DNA from: Methylobacterium pseudosasicola
Lineage (GTDB): Bacteria > Pseudomonadota > Alphaproteobacteria > Rhizobiales > Beijerinckiaceae
Direction of reading: 5' to 3'
DNA length: 64,000 bases
NCBI RefSeq assembly: GCF_900114535.1
Contig: NZ_FOTK01000002.1
Location: forward strand, 62,001-126,000
The position numbers and the translations under genes were made by a program. Below are positions 28,916 through 37,796 of this stretch, one piece after another (positions within the stretch are counted from its first letter, which is position 1; every line of letters starts with the position of its first letter). The notes below the pieces were generated by a model. It was not told where the DNA came from. It saw only the letters and a list, made by a program, of their open reading frames with translations, and did not search any database.

Positions 28916-29459
28916 ATGCAGGCTGGGCGCATGAGCGTCGCCGAGTACCGGCGCTGGGTCGAGCCGCGTCCGGACGAGGAACGCTGGGAATTGCTCGACG
29001 GGGAGCCGGTGCTGATGGCGCCGCCGAGCGCGCCACCAGCGCATTGTCCTCAATATCTTGCGGCACCTCGACACATTGGCCGAGAGGCGCGGTTGCGGCG
29101 CGTATCCGGGCCTCGCGATCCTCAGCGACGCGATGGACGATTACGCGCCCTACCCGGATGTGGTGGTCCATTGCGGGTCGATGCCGCCCAGCGGCTACAT
29201 CGACGACCCACTGGTGATCGCCGAGGTGCTCTCGCCGGGCACCATGACCAACGACCGGGGCCGCAAGCTCGCTTTCTACGCCACCGTCCCGAGCCTTCAG
29301 ACCCTGCTGATTGTCTATTCTGACGAGGCCCGGATCGAGGTCTGGCGCCGGGATGCCGGCTGGACGAAGCGGGTCGCCGGGCCGGGCGAATCCATTGCCC
29401 TGCCGGAACTCGGCGGTGCTCTGCCGGTGGGTGAGGCCTACGCCCGGGTGGCCTTCTGA
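28916..29459 (+). pseudogene. Uma2-family endonuclease, frameshifted
   Basis: The first frame starts at ATG 28916 after GGAGG and reads MSVAEYRRWVEPRPDEERWELLDGEPVLM; homology then moves to another frame from 29031 (RHQRIVLNILRHL ... YPDVVVHCG ... VIAEVLSPGTM ... LLIVYSDEARIEVWRR). The shift falls at about 29024-29031, where one extra base (or two missing bases) breaks the frame. The neighbouring gene at 29521 is an intact relative with the same block order. Either a recent mutation or a sequence error. Confidence 0.8.
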
Positions 29460-29520
29460 ACCGGTGCTGTTGCGGGCGCCATTGCGGGTGCTACCATCGC
29501 ATCGGGATCGGAGGGCGGCG

Positions 29521-30084
29521 ATGGCTGTGGCCGCGCGGCGCGACACGCGCATGGGATGTGCCGAGTTCAAGCGATGGGCGGAGGGCCGCCCGGATGCGGA
29601 GCGCTGGGAACTCCTCGACGGTGAGCCCGTGCTCATGTCGCCGCCGCGGGAGCGGCATCAGGCGATCGTCGCCAATCTGATCCGCCGGATCGGTGACCTC
29701 GCGGATGGAAAAGGCTGTCGTGCCATGCCGGGCCTCGGGATCGTCAGCCCCGCGCAGGACGATTTCGTGCCGATCCCCGACGTGGTGGTGCGCTGCGGGC
29801 CGCCGCTGCCGGACGGCTATGCCGAGGATCCGCTGCTGGTCGCCGAGGTGCTGTCGCCCTCGACCATGAGCCTCGACCGGGGCCGTAAGATCGACTTCTA
29901 CCGCACGGTGCCGAGCCTCAAGGTCCTGCTGATCGTCTATTCCGACGAGGTCCGCGTTGAGCTGTGGCGCCGGGAGGCCGAGGACTGGGGCGTCCAGGCG
30001 CTCGGCCTCGACGGCAGCCTTGCGCTGCCGGAACTCGACGGCACCGTGCCGGTGCGCGACATCTACCGCGGTCTCGCCATCTGA
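29521..30084 (+). CDS. Uma2 family endonuclease (DUF820)
   Basis: 187 residues. Restriction-endonuclease-like fold, with FKRWAEGRPDAERWELLDGEPVLMSPP, a metal-binding Asp in FVPIPDVVVRCG and the catalytic E-x-LSPST block LLVAEVLSPSTM (landmark EVLSPSTM). Such proteins are abundant in cyanobacteria and some alphaproteobacteria; their biological role is not established. GGAGGGCGGCG precedes the ATG. It is the intact partner of the frameshifted copy just upstream, so the pair looks like a tandem duplication. Confidence 0.85.
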   Translation: MAVAARRDTRMGCAEFKRWAEGRPDAERWELLDGEPVLMSPPRERHQAIVANLIRRIGDLADGKGCRAMPGLGIVSPAQDDFVPIPDVVVRCGPPLPDGYAEDPLLVAEVLSPSTMSLDRGRKIDFYRTVPSLKVLLIVYSDEVRVELWRREAEDWGVQALGLDGSLALPELDGTVPVRDIYRGLAI

Positions 30085-30146
30085 GGCCCCGCACCCGACC
30101 GCAACGCGCCGGTTCGTCCGGCCCAGCAGAGCTTCAAGGCACCGAC

Positions 30147-30488
30147 TTGCCCCACTTCGAAGATTTCTACGCGGCCAAGCTGCGCGGCGCCCTCGGCGTG
30201 ACGGACGCGGAATCCGTGCTCGACCTGCGCGGCGCCAACCGGGCGACCGCGGAGGCGTCCCTCAAGGACATGCTGGAGCGCAGCCGCTTCGCCAAGGGCA
30301 AGACCGTGGCGATCCGCCTGGACCCGCCCCCGGAGGGCGGCGGCGAGACCCTGTTCCAGCCGGCGGGCCGCCTGCTCCTCGACGCGAAGCGCCGCGGCCT
30401 GATCGAGCGCCTGCATACCCTGCCGGCCCAGGACGGCCTCGGCTTCTACGTCGCCCTGGCCGGCCGCGCGGAGCGGACGCCCATGTGA
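30147..30488 (+). CDS. Conserved-looking hypothetical protein
   Basis: About 113 residues from a TTG. The sequence LPHFEDFYAAKLRGALGVTDAESVLDLRGANRATAEASLKDMLERSRF ... GETLFQPAGRLLLDAKRRGLIERLHTLPAQDGLGFYVALAGR has a globular alternating pattern and a motif that recalls Smr-like proteins (VLDLRGxxRxxAEASLKDML), but assignment to that family is not secure. The open frame continues upstream into the Uma2 gene in another frame without plausible content. Start uncertain. Confidence 0.6.
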   Translation: MPHFEDFYAAKLRGALGVTDAESVLDLRGANRATAEASLKDMLERSRFAKGKTVAIRLDPPPEGGGETLFQPAGRLLLDAKRRGLIERLHTLPAQDGLGFYVALAGRAERTPM

Positions 30489-30611
30489 TCTGAGGCGTCG
30501 AAGCACAGAGCCGGCAACGGATCGGGTCCGGGCGTCCCGGCGTTGATCGGTCCCACCCCACCGGATGCCGCTCGTGTTGAACCTAGAACTCCGCCCCGCC
30601 CGGTGCTGCGC

Positions 30612-31463
30612 ATGAACCCCCTCCCCGGTGGGCGCAACACCATCGAGCGCATCGCCCGCCTCGGCTACGGCGCCCGCGGGATCGTCTACATCGTGGTCGG
30701 CGCCCTGGCGCTGCTCGCCGCCATCGGCCAGGGCGGCCGGGCCGGCGACAGCAAGGACGCCCTGCGCGCCGTCCTGGGTGGCCCGTTCGGCGCGGTCCTG
30801 GTCGGGCTGATCGCTCTGGGTCTCGCCGGCTTCGCGCTCTGGCGCCTGGTGGAAGGCGTCACCGATGCCGACCGGCGCGGCACCTCGGCCAAGGGGCTGA
30901 CCGTGCGCGGCGCCCACCTGATCAGCGCCGCGATCTATTTCGGCCTCGCCGTCAGCGCGGCCTCACTCAGCCTCGGTCTCGGCATGAGCGGCGGCGACGG
31001 CGTGCATGACGGCACCGCTTGGCTCCTGGCAAAACCCTTCGGCCGCTGGCTCGTGGCGCTCGGCGGCCTTGGGGTGATCGGCGGCGGCTTCGGCTTCCTC
31101 GGCAAGGCCTGGCGGGGCGACGTGACCGACCGGTTGTCCCTCGACGCTCAGGCCCGCGACCGCTGGGCCGGCCCGGTCGGCCGCTTCGGTTACGCGGCCC
31201 GGGGCATCGCCTTCCTGATCATTGGCGGCTTCCTGGTGGCGGCGGCCTGGCACCAGCGCTCGTCGGAGGCGAAGGGGCTGACCGAGGCCTTCGCGCTGCT
31301 GCGCGCCCAGCCCTATGGCTGGATTCTGCTCGCCCTGGTCGCGGCCGGCCACGCCGCCTTCGGAGCCTTCGGACTGATCCAGGCCCGCTACCGGCACATC
31401 GACGCCCCCGACATCGACCGGGTCGACGACGCGGCCGGAGCGGCCGTCCGGGCGCTCACCTGA
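30612..31463 (+). CDS. DUF1206 membrane protein
   Basis: 283 residues with about six membrane segments arranged as three repeats of two. The repeat starts are IARLGYGARGIVYIVVGALALLAA, GLTVRGAHLISAAIYFGLAVSA and VGRFGYAARGIAFLIIGGFLVAAA, each with the (G/A)xARGI-type turn of DUF1206. Function unknown; inner membrane. ATG at 30612; upstream residues are not conserved. Confidence 0.85.
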   Translation: MNPLPGGRNTIERIARLGYGARGIVYIVVGALALLAAIGQGGRAGDSKDALRAVLGGPFGAVLVGLIALGLAGFALWRLVEGVTDADRRGTSAKGLTVRGAHLISAAIYFGLAVSAASLSLGLGMSGGDGVHDGTAWLLAKPFGRWLVALGGLGVIGGGFGFLGKAWRGDVTDRLSLDAQARDRWAGPVGRFGYAARGIAFLIIGGFLVAAAWHQRSSEAKGLTEAFALLRAQPYGWILLALVAAGHAAFGAFGLIQARYRHIDAPDIDRVDDAAGAAVRALT

Positions 31464-31554
31464 AAGATAAGTCTTTGTAAATCGTCGCCCATGCCCCATG
31501 TAGAGTTCACCCTCCGCGCAATACCGTGCCCTGGGCGACGACGCGGAGACGATT

Positions 31555-31713
31555 ATGGCCAGGACTCTGATTACGGGTAAGGCGCAGACCGTAACGACCG
31601 AAGACTTCAACGAGCGCGTCAAGACCTTGCTCGTCGATAAGGTCTACCCGCTCAAGGGCCGGACCTACCAGAAGAACTTCAAGACCGGGTTCTCCGGCGC
31701 GATCGTCAAGTAG
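31555..31713 (+). CDS. 52-residue small protein
   Basis: ATG at 31555 preceded by GGAG at 8 bp; ends TAG 31711-31713. Reads MARTLITGKAQTVTTEDFNE, then a Lys-rich helix-turn region with VKTLLVDKVYPLKGR and YQKNFKTGFSGAIVK. Charged, soluble, pI basic. Codon use at the 5' end (ATT, GTA, AAG, GAA) is less GC-biased than the neighbours. Too short to assign to a family. It stands alone between a membrane protein and a polysaccharide gene. Confidence 0.6.
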   Translation: MARTLITGKAQTVTTEDFNERVKTLLVDKVYPLKGRTYQKNFKTGFSGAIVK

Positions 31714-31810
31714 GACGATCCACCGGCTGGGCGCCCCCCGCGGCGTCCGGCCCCGCGTTGACAGGGCGGATGCCGCGGCGGATACCGCGCGGCACCCCAT
31801 CCGGCCCCCG

Positions 31811-33814
31811 ATGCAGCAGCGCTTCTACAAGATCGCGGTGATGGTGGCCCACGACCTCGCGGCGACCGCCGCCGCCGTGGTGCTCACCTTCCTGTTCCGC
31901 TTCCAGGGCGGCATGCTGGACGAGCGCCTGCACGCCCTGCCGCTGCTGCTGCCGCCGTTCCTGCTCTTCGCCGGCCTTGTCTACGGCCGATTCCGGCTGT
32001 ACCGGACCAAGTGGCGCTTCGCCTCGCTGCAGGATCTCGCCGGGATCGTCCGGGCGTCGAGCGTCCTGGCGCTCGCCCTGCTGGTGACCGACTGGGTCCT
32101 GGTCTCGGCCGACCTCTACGGCTTCTACTTCTTCGGCAAGATCGCGATTTTTCTGTACTGGGTCCTGCAGATCTTTCTGCTCGGGGGCGCACGCCTCGCG
32201 TTCCGGTACCTGAAGGACACCCGCTCCCGGCAATCGAGCGCCCGGGCGGCCACCGTGCCGACGCTGCTGCTCGGGCGCGGCGGCGATCTCGACGTTCTGA
32301 TCCGCGCCATCGAGACCGGCTCCGTCCGGAAGCTCGCGCCCCGCGGGATCCTGTCGCCCCGGGCGGACGAGACCGGGCAGTTCATGCGCGGCGTGCCCGT
32401 GCTCGGCGGCTTCCGGGATCTCGAACGGGTGGTGGCGGAGCTGGCCGCAGGCGGCGAGCCGGTGCGGCGGCTGGTGGCCGCCCCCAGCGCCCTGGTGCCG
32501 GAGGCCGCCCCCGACGACCTCATTGCCCGCGCCCGTCGGCTGGGCCTGCCGCTGGCCCGGGTGGTCGGGCTCGGCGAGGGCGCGCAAGGCCCCGAGCTGG
32601 CGCCCCTCGAGATCGAGGACCTGCTCCTGCGCCCCACCGTGGCGATCGACCGGCCGCGCCTGGAAGCGTTCCTGACCGGCCGCCGGGTGGTGGTGACGGG
32701 GGGCGGCGGCTCGATCGGCTCGGAGATCTGCCTGCGGGCCGTGGCCTTCGGGGCCGCTGCGGTGCTGGTGCTCGAATCCTCGGAGCCGGCCCTGCACGGC
32801 ATCCTCAGCCACCCGGCGATCCTGTCCGCGGAGGCCGCGGTCACCGGCGTGCTCGCCGATATCCGCGACCGGGAGCGGACCCACCAGGTCATTGCGGCGT
32901 TCCGGCCCGATTGCGTGGTCCACGCCGCCGCGCTCAAGCAGGTGCCCTACCTGGAGCGCGACTGGCAGGAGGGCATCAAGACCAACGTGTTCGGCTCGAT
33001 CAACGTCGCCGAGGCCGCGGTGGCGGCGGGCGCCCGGGCCCTCGTGATGGTTTCCACCGACAAGGCGATCGAGCCGGTCTCGCAGCTCGGCGTCACCAAG
33101 CGCTTCGCCGAGATGGTCGCGCAGGCGCTGGACGCCGAGCAATCCGCCAGGCCGGACCATCCGATCCGGCTGATCGCGGTGCGCTTCGGCAACGTGCTCG
33201 GCTCGGTCGGCTCGGTGGTGCCGGTGTTCAAGGCGCAGATCGCCCGGGGCGGCCCGGTCACGGTCACCCATCCCGACATGGTGCGCTACTTCATGACCGT
33301 GCGCGAGGCCTGCGACCTCGTGCTGACCGCGGCCTCCCACGCCGATGGCGAGGGCCGCGCCACCCCGGAGGCGGAGCGCGCCGCGGTCTACGTGCTCAAG
33401 ATGGGCCAGCCGGTGCGGATCGCCGAACTCGCCGAGCGGATGATCCGGCTGGCCGGGTTCGAGCCGGGGTCCGAGATCGAGATCGCCTATACCGGCGCCC
33501 GGCCCGGCGAGCGACTCAACGAGATCCTGTTCGCCCGGGAGGAGCCCCGGGTCACCCTGCCAGGCATCGACGGGGTGATGGCCGCCCGCCCGGTCTTCGC
33601 CGACCGCGCCCGTCTCGACGCCTGGGTGGCCGAGCTGCGGGCGGCCGTCGCGGCGGGCGACCGGGCGGCCGCGGAAGCGGTGTTCGAGGCGGCGGTGCCG
33701 CATTTCCGCGAGCGCCATGCGCAACGGCCGGCCGGGCGGGAACCGGCCTCCTCTGCCGGGGCGACGGTCGAGGCTGAGCCACCGGTTGGTGCGGCGTCTG
33801 CCGTGATCGGGTGA
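31811..33814 (+). CDS. Nucleoside-diphosphate-sugar dehydratase/epimerase, WbpM/CapD family
   Basis: 667 residues. Four membrane helices at the N-terminus (about residues 7-125), a CoA-binding-like middle domain, then an SDR domain with VVVTGGGGSIGSEI and DIRDRERTHQVIAAFRPD (landmark HAAALKQVPYLE). Family members make UDP-4-keto-6-deoxy sugars for surface polysaccharides at the inner membrane. The active-site segment is STDKAIEPVSQLGVTKR: the Met of the S-M-K triad described for WbpM is Leu here. The C-terminal 50 residues are Ala-rich. Convergent with the epimerase and WecA-like genes. Confidence 0.88.
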   Translation: MQQRFYKIAVMVAHDLAATAAAVVLTFLFRFQGGMLDERLHALPLLLPPFLLFAGLVYGRFRLYRTKWRFASLQDLAGIVRASSVLALALLVTDWVLVSADLYGFYFFGKIAIFLYWVLQIFLLGGARLAFRYLKDTRSRQSSARAATVPTLLLGRGGDLDVLIRAIETGSVRKLAPRGILSPRADETGQFMRGVPVLGGFRDLERVVAELAAGGEPVRRLVAAPSALVPEAAPDDLIARARRLGLPLARVVGLGEGAQGPELAPLEIEDLLLRPTVAIDRPRLEAFLTGRRVVVTGGGGSIGSEICLRAVAFGAAAVLVLESSEPALHGILSHPAILSAEAAVTGVLADIRDRERTHQVIAAFRPDCVVHAAALKQVPYLERDWQEGIKTNVFGSINVAEAAVAAGARALVMVSTDKAIEPVSQLGVTKRFAEMVAQALDAEQSARPDHPIRLIAVRFGNVLGSVGSVVPVFKAQIARGGPVTVTHPDMVRYFMTVREACDLVLTAASHADGEGRATPEAERAAVYVLKMGQPVRIAELAERMIRLAGFEPGSEIEIAYTGARPGERLNEILFAREEPRVTLPGIDGVMAARPVFADRARLDAWVAELRAAVAAGDRAAAEAVFEAAVPHFRERHAQRPAGREPASSAGATVEAEPPVGAASAVIG

Positions 33815-33859
33815 TGCGTTCGGCTCCCCGGGTCGACCTCGTGTTTCGTCCCACCCAAT

Positions 33860-33977
33860 CCCCTCATCCTGAGGCGACGGAAAGAAGCGGAGGCCTCGAA
33901 GGAGCCCTCCAGCCGGCCGCGCGATTCCTGGAGGGCTCCTTCGAGGCCCGCTGACGCGGGCGCCTCAGGATGAGGGG
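33860..33977. repeat. Double-arm inverted repeat
   Basis: Outer arms of 17 bp (CCCCTCATCCTGAGGCG and complement) enclose inner perfectly paired 21-bp arms (33892-33912 and 33928-33948). The motif is of the dispersed REP/palindrome type in alphaproteobacteria. It lies in the intergenic region between two convergent genes and could serve as a bidirectional terminator. Confidence 0.75.
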
Positions 33978-34007
33978 GGATGGGAAAGACCGATCATCGC
34001 CCTGAAC

Positions 34008-34928
34008 TTACGCTTCGTCCCGTGCCAGCCGCGCCAGCCCGTCGCGCGTCGGCGCGGCCGGGCGCCATCCGAGCGCCGCGAGGCCGTTGGCGCGAGCTTC
34101 TAGGCCCTCGGCCACCCGGGCGAACAGCGCCTCGCGGCCGGTCAGCCGGCAGGCCAGGCCGAGGAGGCCGGCCGGCACCGGGATCAGCCCGGGCTTGCGG
34201 CCGAGGCCGGCGCGCAGCGCCGTGAGCATCTCGGCCAGGCTGAGCGGGTCCGGATCGGCGGCGATCAGGGCGGACCGGATCGGATCCGGTGCTCGCAGGA
34301 CCGCGTCCACGGCCCCCGACAGGCTCTCCAGGGAGATCAGCGAGCGCCGCGCCGCCAGCCCGCCCAGCGGCAGCGGATAGGGGCTGCGGGCGAGGCGCAG
34401 GAGCGCGGCCATGTTGCCCTTCACGCCCGCGCCGTAGACCAGGACCGGGCGGAGCGCGACCCAGTCGAGACCGGTCTCGGCCAGCGCCCGCTCGGCCTCC
34501 AGCTTGGAGCGGCCGTAGGCGTCGGTGGGCCGGGGCTCGTCGCCCTCCCCGACCACACTCGGCGCGCTGGCGCTGACCTGCGCGCGGATCGAGGACAGGA
34601 ACACGAACCGGCGCACCTTTGCCCGGGCCGCAGCCTCCGCGAGCTTGCGTGTCGCCTCGGTGTTGAGGGTGCGGTAATCGTCCTCGGGCGCCCCCGACAT
34701 CGCATGGGCGAGGCCCGCCGAGTGCACCACGGCGTCGACGCCGCTGAGCGCCGCCGCCATGTTGATCGGGCGGGTCAGGTCGCCCACCACCGCGCTCGCA
34801 GCGCCTTCCGGCAGGGAGGCCGGCCGGCGCAGCAGCACCCGGACCTTGTAGCCGCGGGCGGTGAGGTCGGCGAGCAGGTGGCGGCCGATGAACCCGGTGG
34901 CCCCGGTGAGCGCGATCAATCCGGTCAC
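34008..34928 (-). CDS. NAD-dependent epimerase/dehydratase (SDR)
   Basis: 306 residues from a GTG that overlaps the stop of the upstream gene (GTGA). Rossmann motif TGATGFIGRHL at the N-terminus; VVHSAGLAH, FLSSIRAQV and the catalytic YGRSK (YxxxK) follow. Extended SDR of the UDP-glucose/galactose 4-epimerase group. Part of a two-gene operon with the WecA-like glycosyltransferase, so likely makes the sugar that is used for a surface polysaccharide. The longer open frame upstream has no family similarity. Confidence 0.85.
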   Translation of the reverse strand: MTGLIALTGATGFIGRHLLADLTARGYKVRVLLRRPASLPEGAASAVVGDLTRPINMAAALSGVDAVVHSAGLAHAMSGAPEDDYRTLNTEATRKLAEAAARAKVRRFVFLSSIRAQVSASAPSVVGEGDEPRPTDAYGRSKLEAERALAETGLDWVALRPVLVYGAGVKGNMAALLRLARSPYPLPLGGLAARRSLISLESLSGAVDAVLRAPDPIRSALIAADPDPLSLAEMLTALRAGLGRKPGLIPVPAGLLGLACRLTGREALFARVAEGLEARANGLAALGWRPAAPTRDGLARLARDEA

Positions 34929-35962
34929 GGGCTGGCGGCACCTTCGGCATGGGCCGGCGCGGGGGCGCGGGCGAAGCGGCGGAGCAGGGCGGCGACCAGG
35001 GCGAGCCCGGCCGCGAGCGTCCCGAGCGTGACCGGCCAGGACGGCCAAAGCAAGGTCGCGGCGGCGAGCCCGGCCAGCACGAGGTTGACCGCGAACACCC
35101 GCGCCACGACCCCCGGGACCGTGAGGCCGTGATCGGTGGCGCGCTGGTAGTAATGGCCGCGATGGGCCTCCCAGACCCGCTCGCCCCGGGCGGCCCGGGC
35201 GGCCAGCGTCAGGCTGGCATCGGCGATGTAGACGAGCGGCAGCAGCAGGGCGGCGGCGAGCCCCCCCGCCAAGGCGAGCTGGCAGAGCAGCCAGGCGGTG
35301 ACGAGCCCGATCGGCAGCGAGCCGACATCTCCGAGGAAGAGTTTCGCCACCGGCCGGTTGAACGGCGCGAAGCCGAGCATCGCCCCAAGCAGGCAGGCCG
35401 CCACCAGGGCGGGCAGCGGCGCCAGGTATCCGGCGAGCCCGAGCAGCAGCAGCGCCCCGGAGACCGGGACGATCTCGGCCACCGTCAGCCAGTCGAGCCC
35501 GTCCATGAAGTTCGTGAGGTTGACGAACCAGATCCCCGCCAGCAGCGCCAAGCCGCGCTCCAGCCACAGGGACGCTCCGGGCAGCAGCTGCCCGTCGAGC
35601 TGCCAGACCAGCATCCCGACCACCCCGGCCTGCACGGCGAGCCGCAGCCCGGCCGGCAACGGCCGCAGGTCGTCCACGGCACCGAGGATGGCCAGCACCA
35701 GCGTGCCGCTCGCGAGCCGGACCCAGTCCGGCCGGCCGCCGATCTCCGGCGCCGCGATCAGGAGCCCCGAGATCGTCACCAGCGCCGTCACCACGGCGAT
35801 CCCGCCGCCCTGGGGCGTCGGCACCGTGTGGCTCGACCGGGCGTTCGGTCGCGCCAGGGCGTAGCGCTGCAGGGCCGGGCGCAACCGCAGGATCAACCCG
35901 GCCGACAGGGCGGCGGCGAGCAGGACGGCGAGGACGAGGATCGTTGCGAGGGCGGACGGCAT
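34925..35962 (-). CDS. WecA/MraY-type undecaprenyl-phosphate sugar-1-phosphate transferase
   Basis: 345 residues with about ten membrane segments. Transfers a sugar phosphate from UDP-sugar to undecaprenyl phosphate to start a polysaccharide. Landmarks are the early NARSSHTVPTPQGGGIAVV, DDLRPLPAGLRL, the catalytic NLTNFMDGLDWL (N-FMDG-D), LFLGDVGSLPIGL and EAHRGHYYQRATDHGL with the His-rich loop. Family assignment (GT4/MraY-like) is clear; the sugar is not. Confidence 0.9.
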   Translation of the reverse strand: MPSALATILVLAVLLAAALSAGLILRLRPALQRYALARPNARSSHTVPTPQGGGIAVVTALVTISGLLIAAPEIGGRPDWVRLASGTLVLAILGAVDDLRPLPAGLRLAVQAGVVGMLVWQLDGQLLPGASLWLERGLALLAGIWFVNLTNFMDGLDWLTVAEIVPVSGALLLLGLAGYLAPLPALVAACLLGAMLGFAPFNRPVAKLFLGDVGSLPIGLVTAWLLCQLALAGGLAAALLLPLVYIADASLTLAARAARGERVWEAHRGHYYQRATDHGLTVPGVVARVFAVNLVLAGLAAATLLWPSWPVTLGTLAAGLALVAALLRRFARAPAPAHAEGAASP

Positions 35963-36011
35963 CGCGCCGTCCTACGCGATCCGCGGCCCGATCGGGAAGG
36001 CGCGCACGCCC

Positions 36012-37562
36012 CTACGCCGCCCGCACCGTGGCGAGGAAGCGCCCGACCTCGGCGGTCAGGTGCTCGGATTGGCGCGACATCTCGGAGGCGGCTTCGAGCA
36101 CCTGGGTGGCGGCGGCGCCGGTCTCGCCGGCGGCCTGGGCGAGGCTCGCGATGGTGCCGGTGACCGCGCCGGTGCCGGCCGCCGCCTCGGCGACGTTGCG
36201 GACGATCTCCTGGGTGGCCGCGCCCTGCTCTTCGACCGCCGCCGCGATCGAGGTCGCGACCCCGTCGATCTCGCGGATGCGCCGCCCGATCCCGTCGATC
36301 GCCGCTACGGCCTGCCCGGTCGAGGCCTGGATCCGGCCGATCTGGCCGGTGATGTCCTCCGTCGCCCGGGCGGTCTGGGCTGCGAGCTCCTTCACCTCGG
36401 ACGCCACCACGGCGAAGCCGCGGCCGGCCTCTCCGGCCCGGGCCGCCTCGATCGTGGCGTTGAGCGCCAGGAGGTTGGTCTGGCCGGCGATGCCGGAGAT
36501 CAGCGCGACGACATCGCCGACCTTGGCGGCAGCGGCGCTCAGATCCTGGACCAGGGCCACCGTGTCCAGAGCCTCGGCCACGGCAATCCGTGCCAGGTCC
36601 GCCGAGCCGGTCACCTGCCGGCCGATCTCCTGGACCGCCGAGCCCAGCTGCTCCGCGGCGGCCGCGACGGTGGTGACGTTGGCCGCCGCCGCATGGGCTG
36701 CCACTGAAACGGTGCCGGACTGGTCGGTCGAGGCCGCGGCGCTGCCGGTCAGGGCGCGGGCGGTGGCTTCCAGCTCGGTCGCGGCCGTGGAGACGCCGCC
36801 GACGACGCTGCCGACCGCCTGCTCGAACGCGTCGGCCATGGCATGGGTCGCCGCCCGGCGCTGGGTTTCGGCGTCGGCGCGGGCCTGCGCGGTCTCCGCC
36901 TCCAGGGCGCGCGTCCGGATCAGGGTCTCGCGGAATACCACGAGCGCGCCGGCCAGGGTGCCGACCTCGTCCCGGCGGTCCCGCCCCGGGATGGCGACCT
37001 CGGCATCCCCCGCGGCGAGGCGTTGCGTCGCCCCGGCGATCACCCGGAGCGGTTTGCTGACGCCGCGCATGACCAGCCCGAAGGCGGCCAGTGCGACCAG
37101 GAGGGCGAGGCCGCCGAGGGCCAGCATGTTCCGGTTGGCACCGGCATAGGTCTCAGCGATCAGCGCGCCGCTCGCCTGCGAGGCGGCGGCGTTCAGGCCG
37201 ACGAGCTTCTCCCAATCGGCCATGATGGCGGCGATGCTGTCCGACATCGCCGTGTTGTAGATCAGCTGGCCGCCGGCGATGTCGCCCGCGCCGGCCTTGG
37301 CCACGGCCTCCCGCTGCTGCTCGGCATAGGTCGCTCGGTGCCGCTTGAACGCGTCATAGGCATCGCGCTCTCCTTGAGACAACGGCAGCGCCTCGTAGCG
37401 GGCGATCTGGGCGGCGAGCAGCGCGTCGCGCTTGGCGATCTGCCCCTCGACCAGCGTCCGCTGCTCGGGCGTGTCGGCGGTGATCAGGCGTGCGGCATTG
37501 ACCCGCTGACGCATGATGTTGATGCCGATCCACCCCAGCGCGTCGGTGGCGGGCACGCGCAC
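36012..37562 (-). CDS. Methyl-accepting chemotaxis protein (start uncertain)
   Basis: 516 residues from the first canonical codon (GTG 37562), but the real protein probably begins further upstream: the same frame is open to 37754 and encodes [20 protein letters not shown], a first membrane helix. No ATG, GTG or TTG lies in this part; the nearest candidate is ATT at 37697. The rest has a sensor region, a second membrane helix ([18 protein letters not shown]), a HAMP domain, and the signalling hairpin [33 protein letters not shown] (landmark [16 protein letters not shown]) with Glu-rich methylation regions. It transmits chemical signals to CheA/CheW. Confidence 0.85.
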   Translation of the reverse strand: MRVPATDALGWIGINIMRQRVNAARLITADTPEQRTLVEGQIAKRDALLAAQIARYEALPLSQGERDAYDAFKRHRATYAEQQREAVAKAGAGDIAGGQLIYNTAMSDSIAAIMADWEKLVGLNAAASQASGALIAETYAGANRNMLALGGLALLVALAAFGLVMRGVSKPLRVIAGATQRLAAGDAEVAIPGRDRRDEVGTLAGALVVFRETLIRTRALEAETAQARADAETQRRAATHAMADAFEQAVGSVVGGVSTAATELEATARALTGSAAASTDQSGTVSVAAHAAAANVTTVAAAAEQLGSAVQEIGRQVTGSADLARIAVAEALDTVALVQDLSAAAAKVGDVVALISGIAGQTNLLALNATIEAARAGEAGRGFAVVASEVKELAAQTARATEDITGQIGRIQASTGQAVAAIDGIGRRIREIDGVATSIAAAVEEQGAATQEIVRNVAEAAAGTGAVTGTIASLAQAAGETGAAATQVLEAASEMSRQSEHLTAEVGRFLATVRAA

Positions 37563-37796
37563 GTCGCGCAGCTGCCCGGCGGTTGAGTCGATGCCGCGCA
37601 GCTCGGCCAGGGAGAGGCCGCAGGTGGCGACGATCAGCAGGACCAGAGCGGCCAGGCATCCGCCGAGCTTGGCCGCGATGGAGATACCCGTGCGAATGTC
37701 GCTTCGCCCCGGTCCGATACCGGGCCAGGGGATCGTCCTATCCCTGGACTGTCAAGCTTGGCCCGTGCAGGCCTGCATGGGCGATTCTGCGCCGCC

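Noticed and set aside
29964..30146. N-terminal extension of the 30147-30488 protein
   Set aside because: The segment is an Arg/Pro-rich out-of-frame translation of the Uma2 gene end.
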